The notes: generated from the sequence alone by a model not told the origin. 64,000 nucleotides of DNA from Yamagishiella unicocca (GCA_003116995.1 BDSL01000112.1:248001-312000), one strand, 5' to 3'; positions 55,901-63,880 are shown, counted from the first letter of the stretch. Numbers and translations are program-made.

Positions 55901-58273
55901 CAGGTGTGTTATGCACGTTTGGAAGTTTGTTGGGTCAGCTATAGAGGCGAGGAGGCTATGGCTCCGCGGGTCTTTCAGGCTGTGGAGCGTGAATGGGTCT
56001 GTGGTTGTTGGGCCGGGTAGGAAGGGGTACGTGCGTTGCACCTCCTCCGGGCGGTAGAGTCCGGTCCGGGGCCCTGTTACGGCAACTGCCTGGTCCTGGT
56101 AGTAGGTGTGGATGGCCTCCAGGATGGTGTCCGCGTCAGTGCAGAGCTCCTTACTGGTCGGGTGTTGCACAGCGGGGATTCCCCGCTCGCCTTGGGCGGA
56201 AGTAAATATCTCCTTGTGAGCCTGGCGGGCCTTGGTGGTCAGTCTGTGTCGGAACCTGTTGCGGGCTTTCGTGACATTGTTCTGGGTCTCCTTTCGCACT
56301 AGGAGATGTAGGGCTGTCCCGACTTCACGGATTTGCGCGAGGAGGCCAGTCGTCATGGTGTTGGCCCTCCGGGGTGGTCTAGGGGTGGGCATTCTTATCG
56401 CACGGGTGTTGGTGGTGCGGCGGCGGGGGGTAGGTGAGCCTGGTCGGTCGGTCGGTCGTTGGTCGGCCTGTGAGGGCGTGCGGCGGGTCTGTCCAGCGGG
56501 AGTGTCGGGTTGCGCAGGGTGTCGCGCGCCTATCGTGTCATTCAGCTCAGTCTCGTATAGCTCTTTTAGCTGCCTGTGTTGTGTGTAAAGCTTTTTGATT
56601 TGGCGTGATGTTTTCCGTGGCGCATGCTTCTTTCCAGTTTTGGGCGGTTTCCTGGGGCAACAGTCGAGGAGAGTGGTCAAGGCTCCGTCTAGTATGCCCT
56701 GCAGCTCGGCCGCGAGGGTGTCCACGTTTGTCTCCTGGATTGCCGTGCTTGTACTGAACTGAGCTGCCAATTCCTCAGCGGTGGTTGGCTGAGCGCCCGT
56801 GGCTGTGGCCATTGATGTGTGTGCGGCGAGTGCGGCTTCGATTTCCTGCTTGGCAGGCCGTAGCTTGGCCATCAGGGCCGCTGTTGCGGTGGTAAGGGAT
56901 GCTCTCATCGTATTTGTCGCTTTCTGGAGTGCGGCGGCAGGTATAGGCAGCACAACGTCCCTCCACGAGGGGGGTACCGGCCTTGTCTCTGTGTTTGGCG
57001 TGCGGGGAGTGGGCCCGCGGGCCTCCCACAGGCGCATGTTCGCTATGGGCAGTCGGGCGTGGACCGGGTTGTGGTCGAAGGACCCCCCAGCTACGGTTAT
57101 CATTTCAGTGGGGCGCGGGGTCGGGTTTGCGGTGGTCGTGCCGGTGCCCCGGTTCAGGACTGCTGCCCTGAGCGGAGCGTTGAGCAGGATGTCGTCGATT
57201 CGGCTTCTGTGTGTAGCCGTTTCGTGTTGGAGCTGCGTGTACGACATTTGCCGTCCGGTGCCTGGCGCTTGGATTGGTTCGAGGTGGTTGGCCAGTGCGA
57301 AGGCCGAGTGTTGTCTGTCTGCCGTGTCCATTGTGTTGGTGCTGCGCTCATTGGGGTGAAGCACTGCATTAAAGTCCCCGCTGATGATGAGGTGATTGCC
57401 TGCTGCCGCCACGGCGGCAGTTACTCCTGCACAGTAGCTGTAGATTGCGTCCCGGATGTGCGTGTCCTCCGGGCAGTACACACCGATCACGTGTAGGGGT
57501 ATGCTGCGCGGTGTTGCTATAACGCAGTGGCTGATGTACCCTGCTAGCCGTTTCGGGGGTTGGATGGGCGTGGTGGCGTTCATGCGGCTGTACTTGTCGG
57601 CTACAGCTACCAGTACCCCCGCCGCTCTCTGGCGCGGATCGCCTGTCCAGGGTTTAGAGGAGCTATAAATCCGGTATCCCGCGTGTTCGGCCTGCATGAC
57701 CCGTCGGAGCCAGTCAGTGCGATGGCCAAGTTTGGTTTCTGTGAGCACGATAATGTCGGCGTTCCATTCACGCACATTGCAAAGGACGGTTTCGAGTTTG
57801 TTGTATAGGCCACGCACGTTGTGCGTGACGAGATGCAGGGATTGCGGCGGCCGCGTTCCGGGGGGTGCAGCGTCGTTCGGGGGTTCCACTGGGGTGGTTG
57901 GTACGCGCGGGCGCGTCTCGTCAGTATTTTGCGCCGCTGGTGGTGCCTGTTGGTTTGCTTGGGCGGCGCCCTGGGTCACGGTTTCACCTGCCGCGGCTTG
58001 GTTGTTTCTCCTTTCAGGGCTGCGTTCTGGTGGCTGCGTTTGGTTTGGGGCGGCTTGTTGTTCCGGGTGTTCCCGGGCTCTCCCGCCGGTCAGTGCGGCG
58101 AGGTAGTCCATGATGGTGCGGGGATGTTTATGGGTGGCCGTGTTCGCGTCGTTTGGAGGGGGGTTAGCGGGAGGCTGCCGTTTGCGCCGTTTGGCCGGGG
58201 CATCTGCGCGTGGGGGTAGTCTTTCCGTCGGTTCCGTGTCGTTTTGGTTGAGCATGAGTTGGTGGAGCATGAG
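49952..58273 (-). mobile_element. Full-length Dualen/RandI-like LINE, 8.3 kb
   Basis: Bounded by a perfect 15-bp target duplication. It holds one uninterrupted giant reading frame and ends at its 3' side (left, - strand) in about seven ATT/TTA triplets (49952-49970). An APE-type endonuclease at the N terminus together with a restriction-like endonuclease motif at the C terminus identifies the Dualen (RandI) type known from Chlamydomonas. Intact frame and perfect duplication indicate a recent, possibly active insertion. Confidence 0.9.
50072..58270 (-). CDS. Dualen-type LINE protein: APE endonuclease, RT, extra domain, RNase H, CCHC, restriction-like endonuclease
   Basis: 2,732 codons from the ATG at 58270 (a second ATG at 58255). 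The frame is also open 22 codons further upstream through the target duplication, so those residues are not from the element. Counting residues from the upstream ATG at 58336: APE endonuclease 167-431 (THNVRGL, LTETKLG, SGDFNAV, SRIDDIL, SFDHNPV); reverse transcriptase about 800-1090 (NKAPGPDGIPNELL, AAYADDLAVLA at 1053); a domain at about 2030-2110 (RFASPLN, LFGACTEGYS, TLIALPYD) resembling the adenosine-methyltransferase-like PCIF1 fold, function uncertain; RNase H about 2265-2400 (WTDGSC, AELAAIRAAL, VRSHTGLYGNDMAD); CPLC...H..GGC zinc motif near 2515; restriction-like endonuclease near 2612-2690 (RPDIMFI, YIIEVGYTSD). TGA/TAA-type stop at 50072. By family, the protein nicks target DNA and reverse-transcribes its own RNA there. 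Confidence 0.88.
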   Translation of the reverse strand: MLHQLMLNQNDTEPTERLPPRADAPAKRRKRQPPANPPPNDANTATHKHPRTIMDYLAALTGGRAREHPEQQAAPNQTQPPERSPERRNNQAAAGETVTQGAAQANQQAPPAAQNTDETRPRVPTTPVEPPNDAAPPGTRPPQSLHLVTHNVRGLYNKLETVLCNVREWNADIIVLTETKLGHRTDWLRRVMQAEHAGYRIYSSSKPWTGDPRQRAAGVLVAVADKYSRMNATTPIQPPKRLAGYISHCVIATPRSIPLHVIGVYCPEDTHIRDAIYSYCAGVTAAVAAAGNHLIISGDFNAVLHPNERSTNTMDTADRQHSAFALANHLEPIQAPGTGRQMSYTQLQHETATHRSRIDDILLNAPLRAAVLNRGTGTTTANPTPRPTEMITVAGGSFDHNPVHARLPIANMRLWEARGPTPRTPNTETRPVPPSWRDVVLPIPAAALQKATNTMRASLTTATAALMAKLRPAKQEIEAALAAHTSMATATGAQPTTAEELAAQFSTSTAIQETNVDTLAAELQGILDGALTTLLDCCPRKPPKTGKKHAPRKTSRQIKKLYTQHRQLKELYETELNDTIGARHPAQPDTPAGQTRRTPSQADQRPTDRPGSPTPRRRTTNTRAIRMPTPRPPRRANTMTTGLLAQIREVGTALHLLVRKETQNNVTKARNRFRHRLTTKARQAHKEIFTSAQGERGIPAVQHPTSKELCTDADTILEAIHTYYQDQAVAVTGPRTGLYRPEEVQRTYPFLPGPTTTDPFTLHSLKDPRSHSLLASIADPTNFQTCITHLSRNKAPGPDGIPNELLKALPAEVHAAMHDLMLVMWVKAETPREWTTSTTVLLPKPGDPTTLNNYRPIALANTTYKLWTSLLTVAIGDVAAALNLFSEAQEGFLAYRNTERQILNLIHAIEDSALTRQDLYAAYIDFSSAFNTISHDLLLQVMWDLGLPEDLILVIRNLYSQARTAVRTEHGTTNPIHIERGTVQGDTLSPVLFIIFIEPMLRWLHAGGRGYHYGCLDKNENIRYNCSSAAYADDLAVLATNPQDLQTQCDKISQYAAWAGMKVNNKKCAVTGILHKRAGHDKSIKGPTCERTLKSILCDKIKIGGKLVPYTPPTDPYKYLGVNVTLTLNWGPHLRYVSQAVTEKGTQLLSCMASPDQRLRVLQTCIQSVVAYSFPTMAYTPNDIRMLDAMIARIAKKCYYITPSFPTRAILHPAEMYGLGVGSLLPTYVQRSTRALVLALNDPGRLGVVTRAMLKLQHDYAGPQPMHRLAGASCYYVTLKQLSLARESGIAITAAGQPYAPEINTLYEAVQLARGRADAQLPLPYRYVMPLVELGLDLQSLVDQNTGAHLITSAELQNLFINKNRIQHRHKVALNRLSLALSAHCDPLERCKDMDPKRYASAAPLGDRRLRRIPDVPAFAGLLSKSRVPNAAVMPSMDPHTLRTHRGVVPGEHGGRRPQTAPMPEATGAQYPRHGIAVNPTPNGPRGTDHQDPPSPQQETSRRGRKRKGVTARQEELIAKSTRCDNNKTRTAKARIHDVPALVQLHAEEEGKPVTQWARLWAGTDDDVAAFWRAVLEDMRPHVKSLGRRQQLTQTHAPQLRLTDRDGDEGRWDADPIHEPTDAEGIPLLNTADIHEALPPLAEAATPQAARPLGEPWEPWRVARAQILADQIPWPGMGDTTAEHQLTYDLYRDTEVISEVVAGPFTVRHTTTAAATKKARKQANQKRRRADNHPEQDDDPATTQGASSHETQYTVAWPHSIIPLSVLRAYVRQGYTYESVQAVQDELGPHLDKYFRKVTWKTSDMALWNLERDPNFPAALQRYKAARNTPRDPRPTRPAPARDQSLTNAQKQGRWDPPDEHAATRKRTLRGNTTINTISQNPYLDVYPPGRYTIQLGTRAPLATSLVAGTEYTAHVYDPRGVCVGRLTAARLHLLRARWQHMKDRTPELHCSLTAQGGFEEDVARLLHRSQAGADGRKGKSTPRSETTLNVSLSGHLVSALRNLQAGHVTERFASPLNSLGAADCYFSRHSEDQLFGACTEGYSHRFTGLSIAHPDPTPESAKRALGWAIASAETVATSPEPTVTLIALPYDRTGPYTHLTESALVHRLAQLWDGDLSSLTTGDGTASSAPRYARGIDILLVANSTGLEAFNNCAWKQLRTTLMQSGDGVKQLAPTRIEQKQGESDKHWCCWRARKRAKELRAQPPSAPTLTVCIAAADAHERPIRTDFPATLGLQYDADSIIWTDGSCLKPDEEGGPQRTGAAYYKAGKTTHVNPNGIDYTNTIQRAELAAIRAALADPEVQEQHRATIATDSIASLYLIRRAINAPEKLHISKHRALLLSIVDLLRNYADAGTKIQLLHVRSHTGLYGNDMADAGATATASGEVAADITEEADNEGYRHIHWAARSRDTCFVSDLNRGLLKHLPSETYGGYTNDPESTARWREAAPELSARFSNAYLTTHRMGHWLTKQVLYARYGYLYNARLKQLYGRGGDGKCPLCRHSREGPTTDSGSHILGGCRHKTMVGAYINRHNSAVRAVAACLHNGNKGGGLMVMDAGRAEELPEYCAGNRPPLWMFTETDQRDPNVSKMRPDIMFIPNLPGSRIPRNATTCRLPGPKNQYPVYIIEVGYTSDLNHSDKCTEKTIQHKKLSDALERAGWTVHYTRNEVITLGATGTIPSTVKPLLQTLGASAEQANKCCLHLHQHAVVSAGAIIKNRRVLENGPQQGARGVG

Positions 58274-58288
58274 TTGGCGCGCGTCATA
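58274..58288. repeat. Target site duplication, right copy (LINE)
   Basis: Second copy of ttggcgcgcgtcata, at the 5' end of the LINE; on the - strand it reads as codons for YDARQ in frame with the LINE protein. Confidence 0.93.
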
Positions 58289-58409
58289 CATGCGACACGG
58301 CAGTAAGCAACTCGACCGGCTACCCGGTAATGACATTGTTCCCGTGTTCCCAAGAACGACCGGTTAGCCGGTCATGCATGGCCCTGTTCCCGCCGGCGTG
58401 CTCCGGCCT

Positions 58410-58417
58410 TACGTCCC
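58410..58417. repeat. 8-bp target site duplication, left (MITE)
   Basis: tacgtccc, identical to 58848-58855. Confidence 0.85.
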
Positions 58418-58847
58418 CAGGGATCGGGGCGCAATGGCGCATTATGCGCCAAGTACGATTGCGCCACAATGCGCCAGCTAATGCGCCAAGGAGACCCGTG
58501 TTGGCGGTATGGCGCATTGTCTGTCGTACACCATCGTCGTACGCCATTGTCGTACAATCATTGTTGGTGAACAGATACAGGAAGCCAGGAACGCGCGGTC
58601 ATTGGACGCATTTCCGTCCCAAAAGAGCGATCTGGGCTTGCGTAATGCCTGGTATTGATACACAGATGATAAAACATCCTAAGATGATGGTTGCTTGTCA
58701 AAATTCCCAGGAATGAGTGAAAAAATGAGTTGCAAGAGGTGCCGTACAATGCGCCAATGCGCCAATTGCGCCAACAATGCGCCTGGCGTAATGCGCCATG
58801 CGCCAGCAGTCCTGAGCAGTCCAATTTTGAATGCGCCCCGATCCCTG
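58418..58847. mobile_element. 430-bp hAT-type MITE with subterminal repeats
   Basis: Perfect 16-bp terminal inverted repeats (CAGGGATCGGGGCGCA at 58418-58433; complement at 58832-58847) and an 8-bp target duplication: the signature of hAT-superfamily elements. About six copies of (a)atgcgcca in both orientations crowd each end (58434-58522 and 58740-58831), while the middle has none. No coding capacity. Confidence 0.88.
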
Positions 58848-58855
58848 TACGTCCC
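58848..58855. repeat. 8-bp target site duplication, right (MITE)
   Basis: tacgtccc, identical to 58410-58417. Confidence 0.85.
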
Positions 58856-59384
58856 CACAGAATACTGCCCAAAATTACCCCAAGTTTATGGTACCCTTAG
58901 TATGACGGATAAGGACTTTTCGTTGTGTCCGGACCACTCGCAAGGGCGAGAACATGGCCTAAAACGCAACGCTGGGAACACGGTCGTCATGACGCGCACC
59001 GTGTTCCCACCAATAATACCGAATCCGGCCCGGCAACTAAATGTACGGTGCTAACGAAAGCTTGGAGTGCTTTTGGGCAGTATTGTATGGGGACGTATGG
59101 CGGGAACACGGCCATGTCCGGCTAGCCGGTCATTGCAGAAGTGCGAATCACTCGTCCAACCGTACGAGACTGAATTAGTGTGGCGCGAATCCGCGCGGTA
59201 GAGCGGAGTTCCGACTGGATCGCTCCAATCCTGTAACCTCCACGCTTCTCTATCCCGCCACGCTACCCCGCCCCGGGCGGCCCCGGCCCCGCCGAGAGAA
59301 TCCCTCCGCCTATCCCCTCCATACAGCCTGGTCACACGCCTCAGCCCATAGCGTGCCCGGCCTCGTACGTAACGATCCGTCGAC

Positions 59385-61157
59385 CTACTCCCACAAGACC
59401 ACATAGGCCATCATCCGGAACTGAGGCGCACGCGACCCAATGGTGCCCGCCGCCGGCCCGGGCACCAGCAAATCTTCGCAGTGCGGCAGCTCTAACTCCT
59501 CTCGAATAGGCAGCCGTACGAGGGCTGCCTGCCACCATCGTGGCCACCGGGGTAGTATCAGAATGCAGTCCGGGCGCTCTTCCGCGACCTTCCGGACCAC
59601 TGCCCCCACCAACGCGAACGGGGGGTAGATGTAGAGCAGCGGCCGGGGCTGGTTCGGCAGCGGCTCCCAACTCTGCGCCAGGCCATCTACGCCTAAGCAA
59701 TCAGGGTTCCAGCTCCTGGAGTAGAAACGCCCGGCCACAACCGTGGTTGCCGCATCCGCAAAGCAATCCAGCTGAGGCTCCCTGCCCTGCAGACTGCTCA
59801 AACGCAACACCTGCGCCAGCACCCGGGCATTCAGGCTCCATTGCGAGGGATCCCGCTGTTTGCTGAGCTCGTCCGCATGCTGCTGCTGCAGCTCCGTGCG
59901 CGGGTACCACACCACGGTTATCTCCGTATCCGTCGCGGCGCACTGCCGAAAGATGTCGGCGACCTGCTGGAGGCAGGGGCCCCGGCCCTTCAGGCCTAGC
60001 ACGCACAGTTGCGCCGCCATGCTATCCGTCTGATATTGCACCCGCCGGTTCTGGATGAGCCGAGGGTGACGCTGAGCCAGCCATTGCACGGCCAGCCGGA
60101 TGGCCCGCAGCTCCCGCTCCGTGCTGCTGTACGTCCCCGCCCTCATCCGGGCCTGTTCCGCCGGGGTAAACGGCACGATCACCTCCTCCTTGCCCACCTC
60201 TCCCCCGGGCAAGAACACGGAGTACGCGGTCTCCGACGCGTCGCCCGCCACCCGGAGCACCAACGCAGGGCCCTTTCGCCACCAGGTCCGGCCATTCTTG
60301 ACCGGCAACAACTGCAAAAACACCTCCGCCGCGTCCAGGCAGCTGGCCGGATCGCCCACCGCGGCATCCCATGAAGCCTTGCCCCGCAGAGCTAACCCCA
60401 CTAACCGGCTATGCAAGGGTGCCATCGCTACCGCCAGGCTCATCGACATGATCTTACCCGCCACCCGCGCCACCTGCCTCATGCCCACCTCGGGCAACGC
60501 GCGCAACTCCGCCACGAGCCCCGCGAGTCCCGCCACCTTATCGGCTGGCACCTCATAGGCCTGGGCGGCCGCATCTACTATGAAGCCCAGGAAACGCAGC
60601 CTCTGAGCCGGGATCATCCGGCATTTCTTGAAGCTCAGGGTGAACCCCAGCGCGCTAAGCAGCTGTATCAGGGTCCGCCCTAGGAACTTCGCCTGTCCTC
60701 GGGATCCTGCCACGCACGCCACATCATCGATCAAGAACGTTAGGCGCGCCGAGCGTTGCCTCAACGGTCGGAATACCTCCAGCTTCATGGCCGTGTACAG
60801 CCGGCAAGCGGGCGCAATACCGAAGGGCATGTGGGGCCAGTAGAAGAGCTCCCCCTGCCACTCAAAGGCCAGGTAGCGGTACGAATCGGGGTGCATGGCC
60901 AGCTGCCAGTATCCCGACTTGTCATCCGTGGCCAGCAGATAATCCCCCGGCTGTACGTAGTGCATCATGTCCGTGATCCTCTCATACTTCAACGGCCGGT
61001 AGCGCATGAAGAGATTGATGTACATGGGATTCATGCAGAGGCGTAGCTTATCGGGCTGTACCACCACCCGTAGCCCGTTGATCACAACCGGTGCCGCCGG
61101 CCCCTCCCAGCGACGCACCGCCCCCTGCCCCATCGCCTTGCTAATCTCGGCGGTCAC
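59385..61157 (-). CDS. DIRS-type RT/RNase H/methyltransferase-like protein, lacking a proper start
   Basis: 590 codons, stop at 59385. RT: LRLCMNPMYINLF, DDKSGYWQLAMHP, MPFGIAPACRLYT and FLIDDVACVAGS (catalytic Asp pair near residue 146). RNase H: VAGDASETAYSVFL, STERELRAIRLAVQWL, YQTDSMAAQL, HADELSKQRD. The C-terminal 130 residues (DCFADAA, YIYPPFALVGAVVRKV, LILPRWPRWWQAAL) match the adenine-methyltransferase-like domain of DIRS elements, with YPPF where active enzymes have (D/N)PP(Y/F). The frame is open further upstream to about 61200 (HPVKFPNHLSAEEHAAF) without an ATG, so the protein was probably made from a longer or spliced RNA, or the copy is truncated. Confidence 0.83.
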   Translation of the reverse strand: MTAEISKAMGQGAVRRWEGPAAPVVINGLRVVVQPDKLRLCMNPMYINLFMRYRPLKYERITDMMHYVQPGDYLLATDDKSGYWQLAMHPDSYRYLAFEWQGELFYWPHMPFGIAPACRLYTAMKLEVFRPLRQRSARLTFLIDDVACVAGSRGQAKFLGRTLIQLLSALGFTLSFKKCRMIPAQRLRFLGFIVDAAAQAYEVPADKVAGLAGLVAELRALPEVGMRQVARVAGKIMSMSLAVAMAPLHSRLVGLALRGKASWDAAVGDPASCLDAAEVFLQLLPVKNGRTWWRKGPALVLRVAGDASETAYSVFLPGGEVGKEEVIVPFTPAEQARMRAGTYSSTERELRAIRLAVQWLAQRHPRLIQNRRVQYQTDSMAAQLCVLGLKGRGPCLQQVADIFRQCAATDTEITVVWYPRTELQQQHADELSKQRDPSQWSLNARVLAQVLRLSSLQGREPQLDCFADAATTVVAGRFYSRSWNPDCLGVDGLAQSWEPLPNQPRPLLYIYPPFALVGAVVRKVAEERPDCILILPRWPRWWQAALVRLPIREELELPHCEDLLVPGPAAGTIGSRAPQFRMMAYVVLWE

Positions 61158-61500
61158 GAACGCCGCGTGCTCCTCCGCGCTCAGGTGGTTGGGAAACTTG
61201 ACGGGGTGAGGGACGCGGGTGTGACGGGGTGCGGTAAGTCTCGCACAATGGAAAGAGTGACAGGCCGCGGGCGGGAGGGCGGGAAACGCGGCGCTCCACA
61301 GCCTACCGCGATCCCTTTCCGATCATACGCCGCACCAATGCCAACGTGCCATCGCTGTTCCCTAAACATTTATTCCGACAGATATTACGTCATGAACCTC
61401 CTCCCATGGAGCGACGAGGCGACCTTGGGCATGCGCCTGTTCTGGCGTGTGCCAGCGCCAACGAACCTCCCGTCTCCTCCTGCCCCAGCCGCTCCTCTGG
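59385..61500 (-). mobile_element. DIRS/Kangaroo-like tyrosine recombinase retroelement, RT part
   Basis: Covers the reverse transcriptase side of an element whose recombinase is on the + strand from 61338. Divergent RT and recombinase genes are the layout known from Kangaroo of Volvox carteri. Neither end nor the split direct repeats typical of the class could be fixed. A gag gene is not seen. Confidence 0.6.
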
Positions 61501-62302
61501 TAAGTAAGCTGTTCCCGGCCTCTTCTACTACCACAACTGACGGACCGACCCTCGACAGGTTACCCCGCCGGCCGCCTTGGGTGGCAGCGCTGGCTACTAC
61601 CTTCGCCAGCTCAGCGCCCCTCTGCCGGCCCTAGCCAACCCTCTTCCCGCCGGAGCATACGACTCGGGGCTCTCGCGCGCTCTGGTCCTTCACCAGCAGC
61701 AATGGGAGCCTGCCACCTGGCACCGGATCCAGTCCGCTGGGCAGGAGCTGTCGGCGTGGCTCGAGCGCTCGGAGCGGGCCCTCACCAGCTGTACTCCCGA
61801 CGACATCTTGGCGTTCATGGAGGAGTCGTGGATCCCCGCCCACCAGGGGCGCCTGCGCGCGGACGGTCGGCCTTGCGCGGGCACCGTGCAGTCTCAGATT
61901 TCCCACCTATCCACTGCCTTCTCCCAGGTCGGTCGGCAGGGTCCGTACCTTTTGGCTACGGGGGCCGGCAACCCCTGCGACACGCAGAATGCGAGTGTTA
62001 CAGGGGAGCCAGAGCGGCTCAAGCGCGGAAGCGCAACCAGGCGGGCCCAATGGGCCAGGCCACAACACAGATCACCGGACGAAGTCAAAACCACTCCTCA
62101 CTGGTCGGGAAAAGGCAGCCGGACCGAGGCCGACAGGGAAACCGAAAACGACTACAAGTGCGAAAGAGCCTCGCCGAGTAGGGAAAGCGTGCCGACCACG
62201 AGCCACCAACACCAAGCCTGCAGCGATGCGCGAGAGCACACCGGGAGGGCCAAAAGGCCAGGCCGCTACAAAGGCCACGGGAAAAAGACCCGCGCCGAGT
62301 AG
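61338..62302 (+). CDS. Tyrosine recombinase N-terminal part, spliced, catalytic domain missing
   Basis: Exon 1 61338-61499 (starts MPTCHRCSLNIYSDRYYVMN), intron 61500-61558 (gtaagt..cgacag), exon 2 from 61559; phase is kept. Exon 2 contains the core-binding domain of DIRS/PAT recombinases: DDILAFMEESWIPAHQGRL, GTVQSQISHLSTAFSQVGR, ATGAGNPCDTQ. Similarity ends at about 61983; the rest of the frame to 62302 is charged low-complexity sequence. The catalytic Arg-His-Arg-Tyr region is not found downstream in any frame, so the copy is broken. It faces away from the RT frame. Confidence 0.65.
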
Positions 62303-62470
62303 GGAAAGCGTGCCGAACACGAGCCACCAAATACCAAGCCTGCAGCGATAGAGCGCAACGGGGGGGCCAAAAGCCCAAGCCGCTAGTCAGGCCACGAATC
62401 AAGATCCGCGCCGAGTAGGGAAGCGTGTCGAACACGAGCCACCAAAACCAAGCCTGCAACGTGGGCGAGA
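62173..62470. repeat. ~118-bp tandem repeat, three copies
   Basis: Units begin at 62173, 62294 and 62410 with gccgagtagggaaagcgtgc and continue cgaacacgagccaccaa and accaagcctgca. They follow the recombinase fragment and may belong to the same element. Confidence 0.85.
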
Positions 62471-63590
62471 GTCACCACAGCGAGTCGGAAACGGGTCCAT
62501 GGCCATCCCACAGAACCGAACCGTCGAGTCCATTGCCTCCACAAGAACCGAGCCTTCAGCGTGGGCAAGACCACGAGCACGGAGCCGTCCGCGAGGCGTA
62601 GCGAGCGGAGGTGCCGCGGCCCGGAGCGAGGACCATCAGCAGAGGCGCCAGCGCCGCCGAGCACCAGAGCGCGCCCAAGCTCCAGCAGCCAGTACCAGAG
62701 AGGGCGAAAGACGAGAGACGATGGAGAGCAGAGACTGCGCCGCAAGCGGACAGAAAGTTGCGCGACCCCATGACGAGGTCCACAAAAAGAGGACGAGGAC
62801 CACGGCGCCTAGGGCGCCGTGGCCCTGTAGAGCCTTGTATTTATATTTGTATTTAAGCAGACCATTGTAGCGAGATTTTCCCCAGACGAGTCCGTACGAA
62901 ACTACCGCCGATGCCGATTTTAGCGTGTGTACACGAGTCGGACGAGCAGCACAGACGGAACGCAGAGCCAAATGACCGATTACAGGACGGACACTTCTAA
63001 ATGGCAAAATTACAAGCGAGCGTCGGGAGGCATCGCGGAGGATGCTCGACATGCCATTCCCTGCTGAAAAAAGCCGAGATCGTATGTCGTGAGGGCCGAG
63101 ACCGTGCTACTTGAGCACCGAGCCCGTACATTCTACCGCCGATGCCGAAATGTAGTGGCCGGAGAAACAGCTGAGACGGGCCGCATTTCCGCTCGGCCGG
63201 GAGCAGAATAAAAGTCCCCAGTAAACGAAATTTACAGCGGGGGCTGGGAAGCTGTGCGCAAAAAGATCGCAAATGGACCGGGAAATAGCAGCCGCGAACG
63301 GACAGGATTGCCACCTGGCAGATGCTTATCAAGGGATCCCTCTAACGGGCGTTTTTTAGAGCAGGTGGGCCACACGAGCGCAACTCACACTTCCCTACAA
63401 CGTAAGAGGAATAGCAGCATGTGCATGGTACCAAATTGGGTTGGCTGTAAAAGTATGGTAGCAGACGGTGGGCCATGCGAGACAGCGCCAGCTGAGAAAA
63501 CCGCGCGAATGCGCTACACTGGTACGCAGCCTCACGATACAGGCTGGGGACCTAAGATACCTCACGACGCAACAAATGAAGTGTTTAGGT
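62471..63590. other. Repeat-derived sequence without recognised gene
   Basis: Charged-codon-rich low-complexity sequence to about 62,800, then a short AT-rich piece (ttgtatttatatttgtattt near 62,836) that could be an element end. Open frames are short and not protein-like. Confidence 0.45.
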
Positions 63591-63594
63591 GACC

Positions 63595-63880
63595 TCAAGC
63601 CCGGTTTACCCAGGACAAGAAGGGGCGGGGGCCATGTCCTGGACTTAAGAGAGGCAAGCCGGGCCTAACCCAAGCAGGGGGACCACAGCAAGACCAGCAC
63701 ACCTGAGCAGACACCCCCGAAGGCACAGGGACCTCGCTCGCCGCGGCCAAGACAGCTCGCCCCCGACAAGATAGACCGGCAGAAGAACCGAACATTGCAC
63801 GAGCAAGGGGGCAATTCCGGAAGTGGTGCAGGCGAGGGGACACCGGGCCGGCGGTGGCGGCCCAAGGAAGCTCCCCCCAA
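63595..63880 (-). pseudogene. Possible LINE C-terminal remnant
   Basis: On the - strand PRLHHFRNCPLARAMF resembles PRLHHFWSCPLVRPLW of the LINE fragment at 47430-48167. The upstream cysteine pair is in another frame (about 63,790-63,880), so a frameshift is needed. Short and diverged; weak call. Confidence 0.35.

Larger units (their letters stand above)
58314..59131. mobile_element. Older inverted-repeat element interrupted by the MITE
   Basis: 58358-58417 plus 58856-58890 (gaccggttagccggtcatg, ctgttcccgcc, then aatactgcccaaaa..cccaag) match the reverse complement of 59055-59131 (gaccggctagccggacatg, gtgttcccgcc, aatactgcccaaaa..tccaag). A diverged extra copy of the outer part lies at 58314-58350. 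Together these look like long imperfect terminal inverted repeats of a small DNA element. No transposase. Confidence 0.6.
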
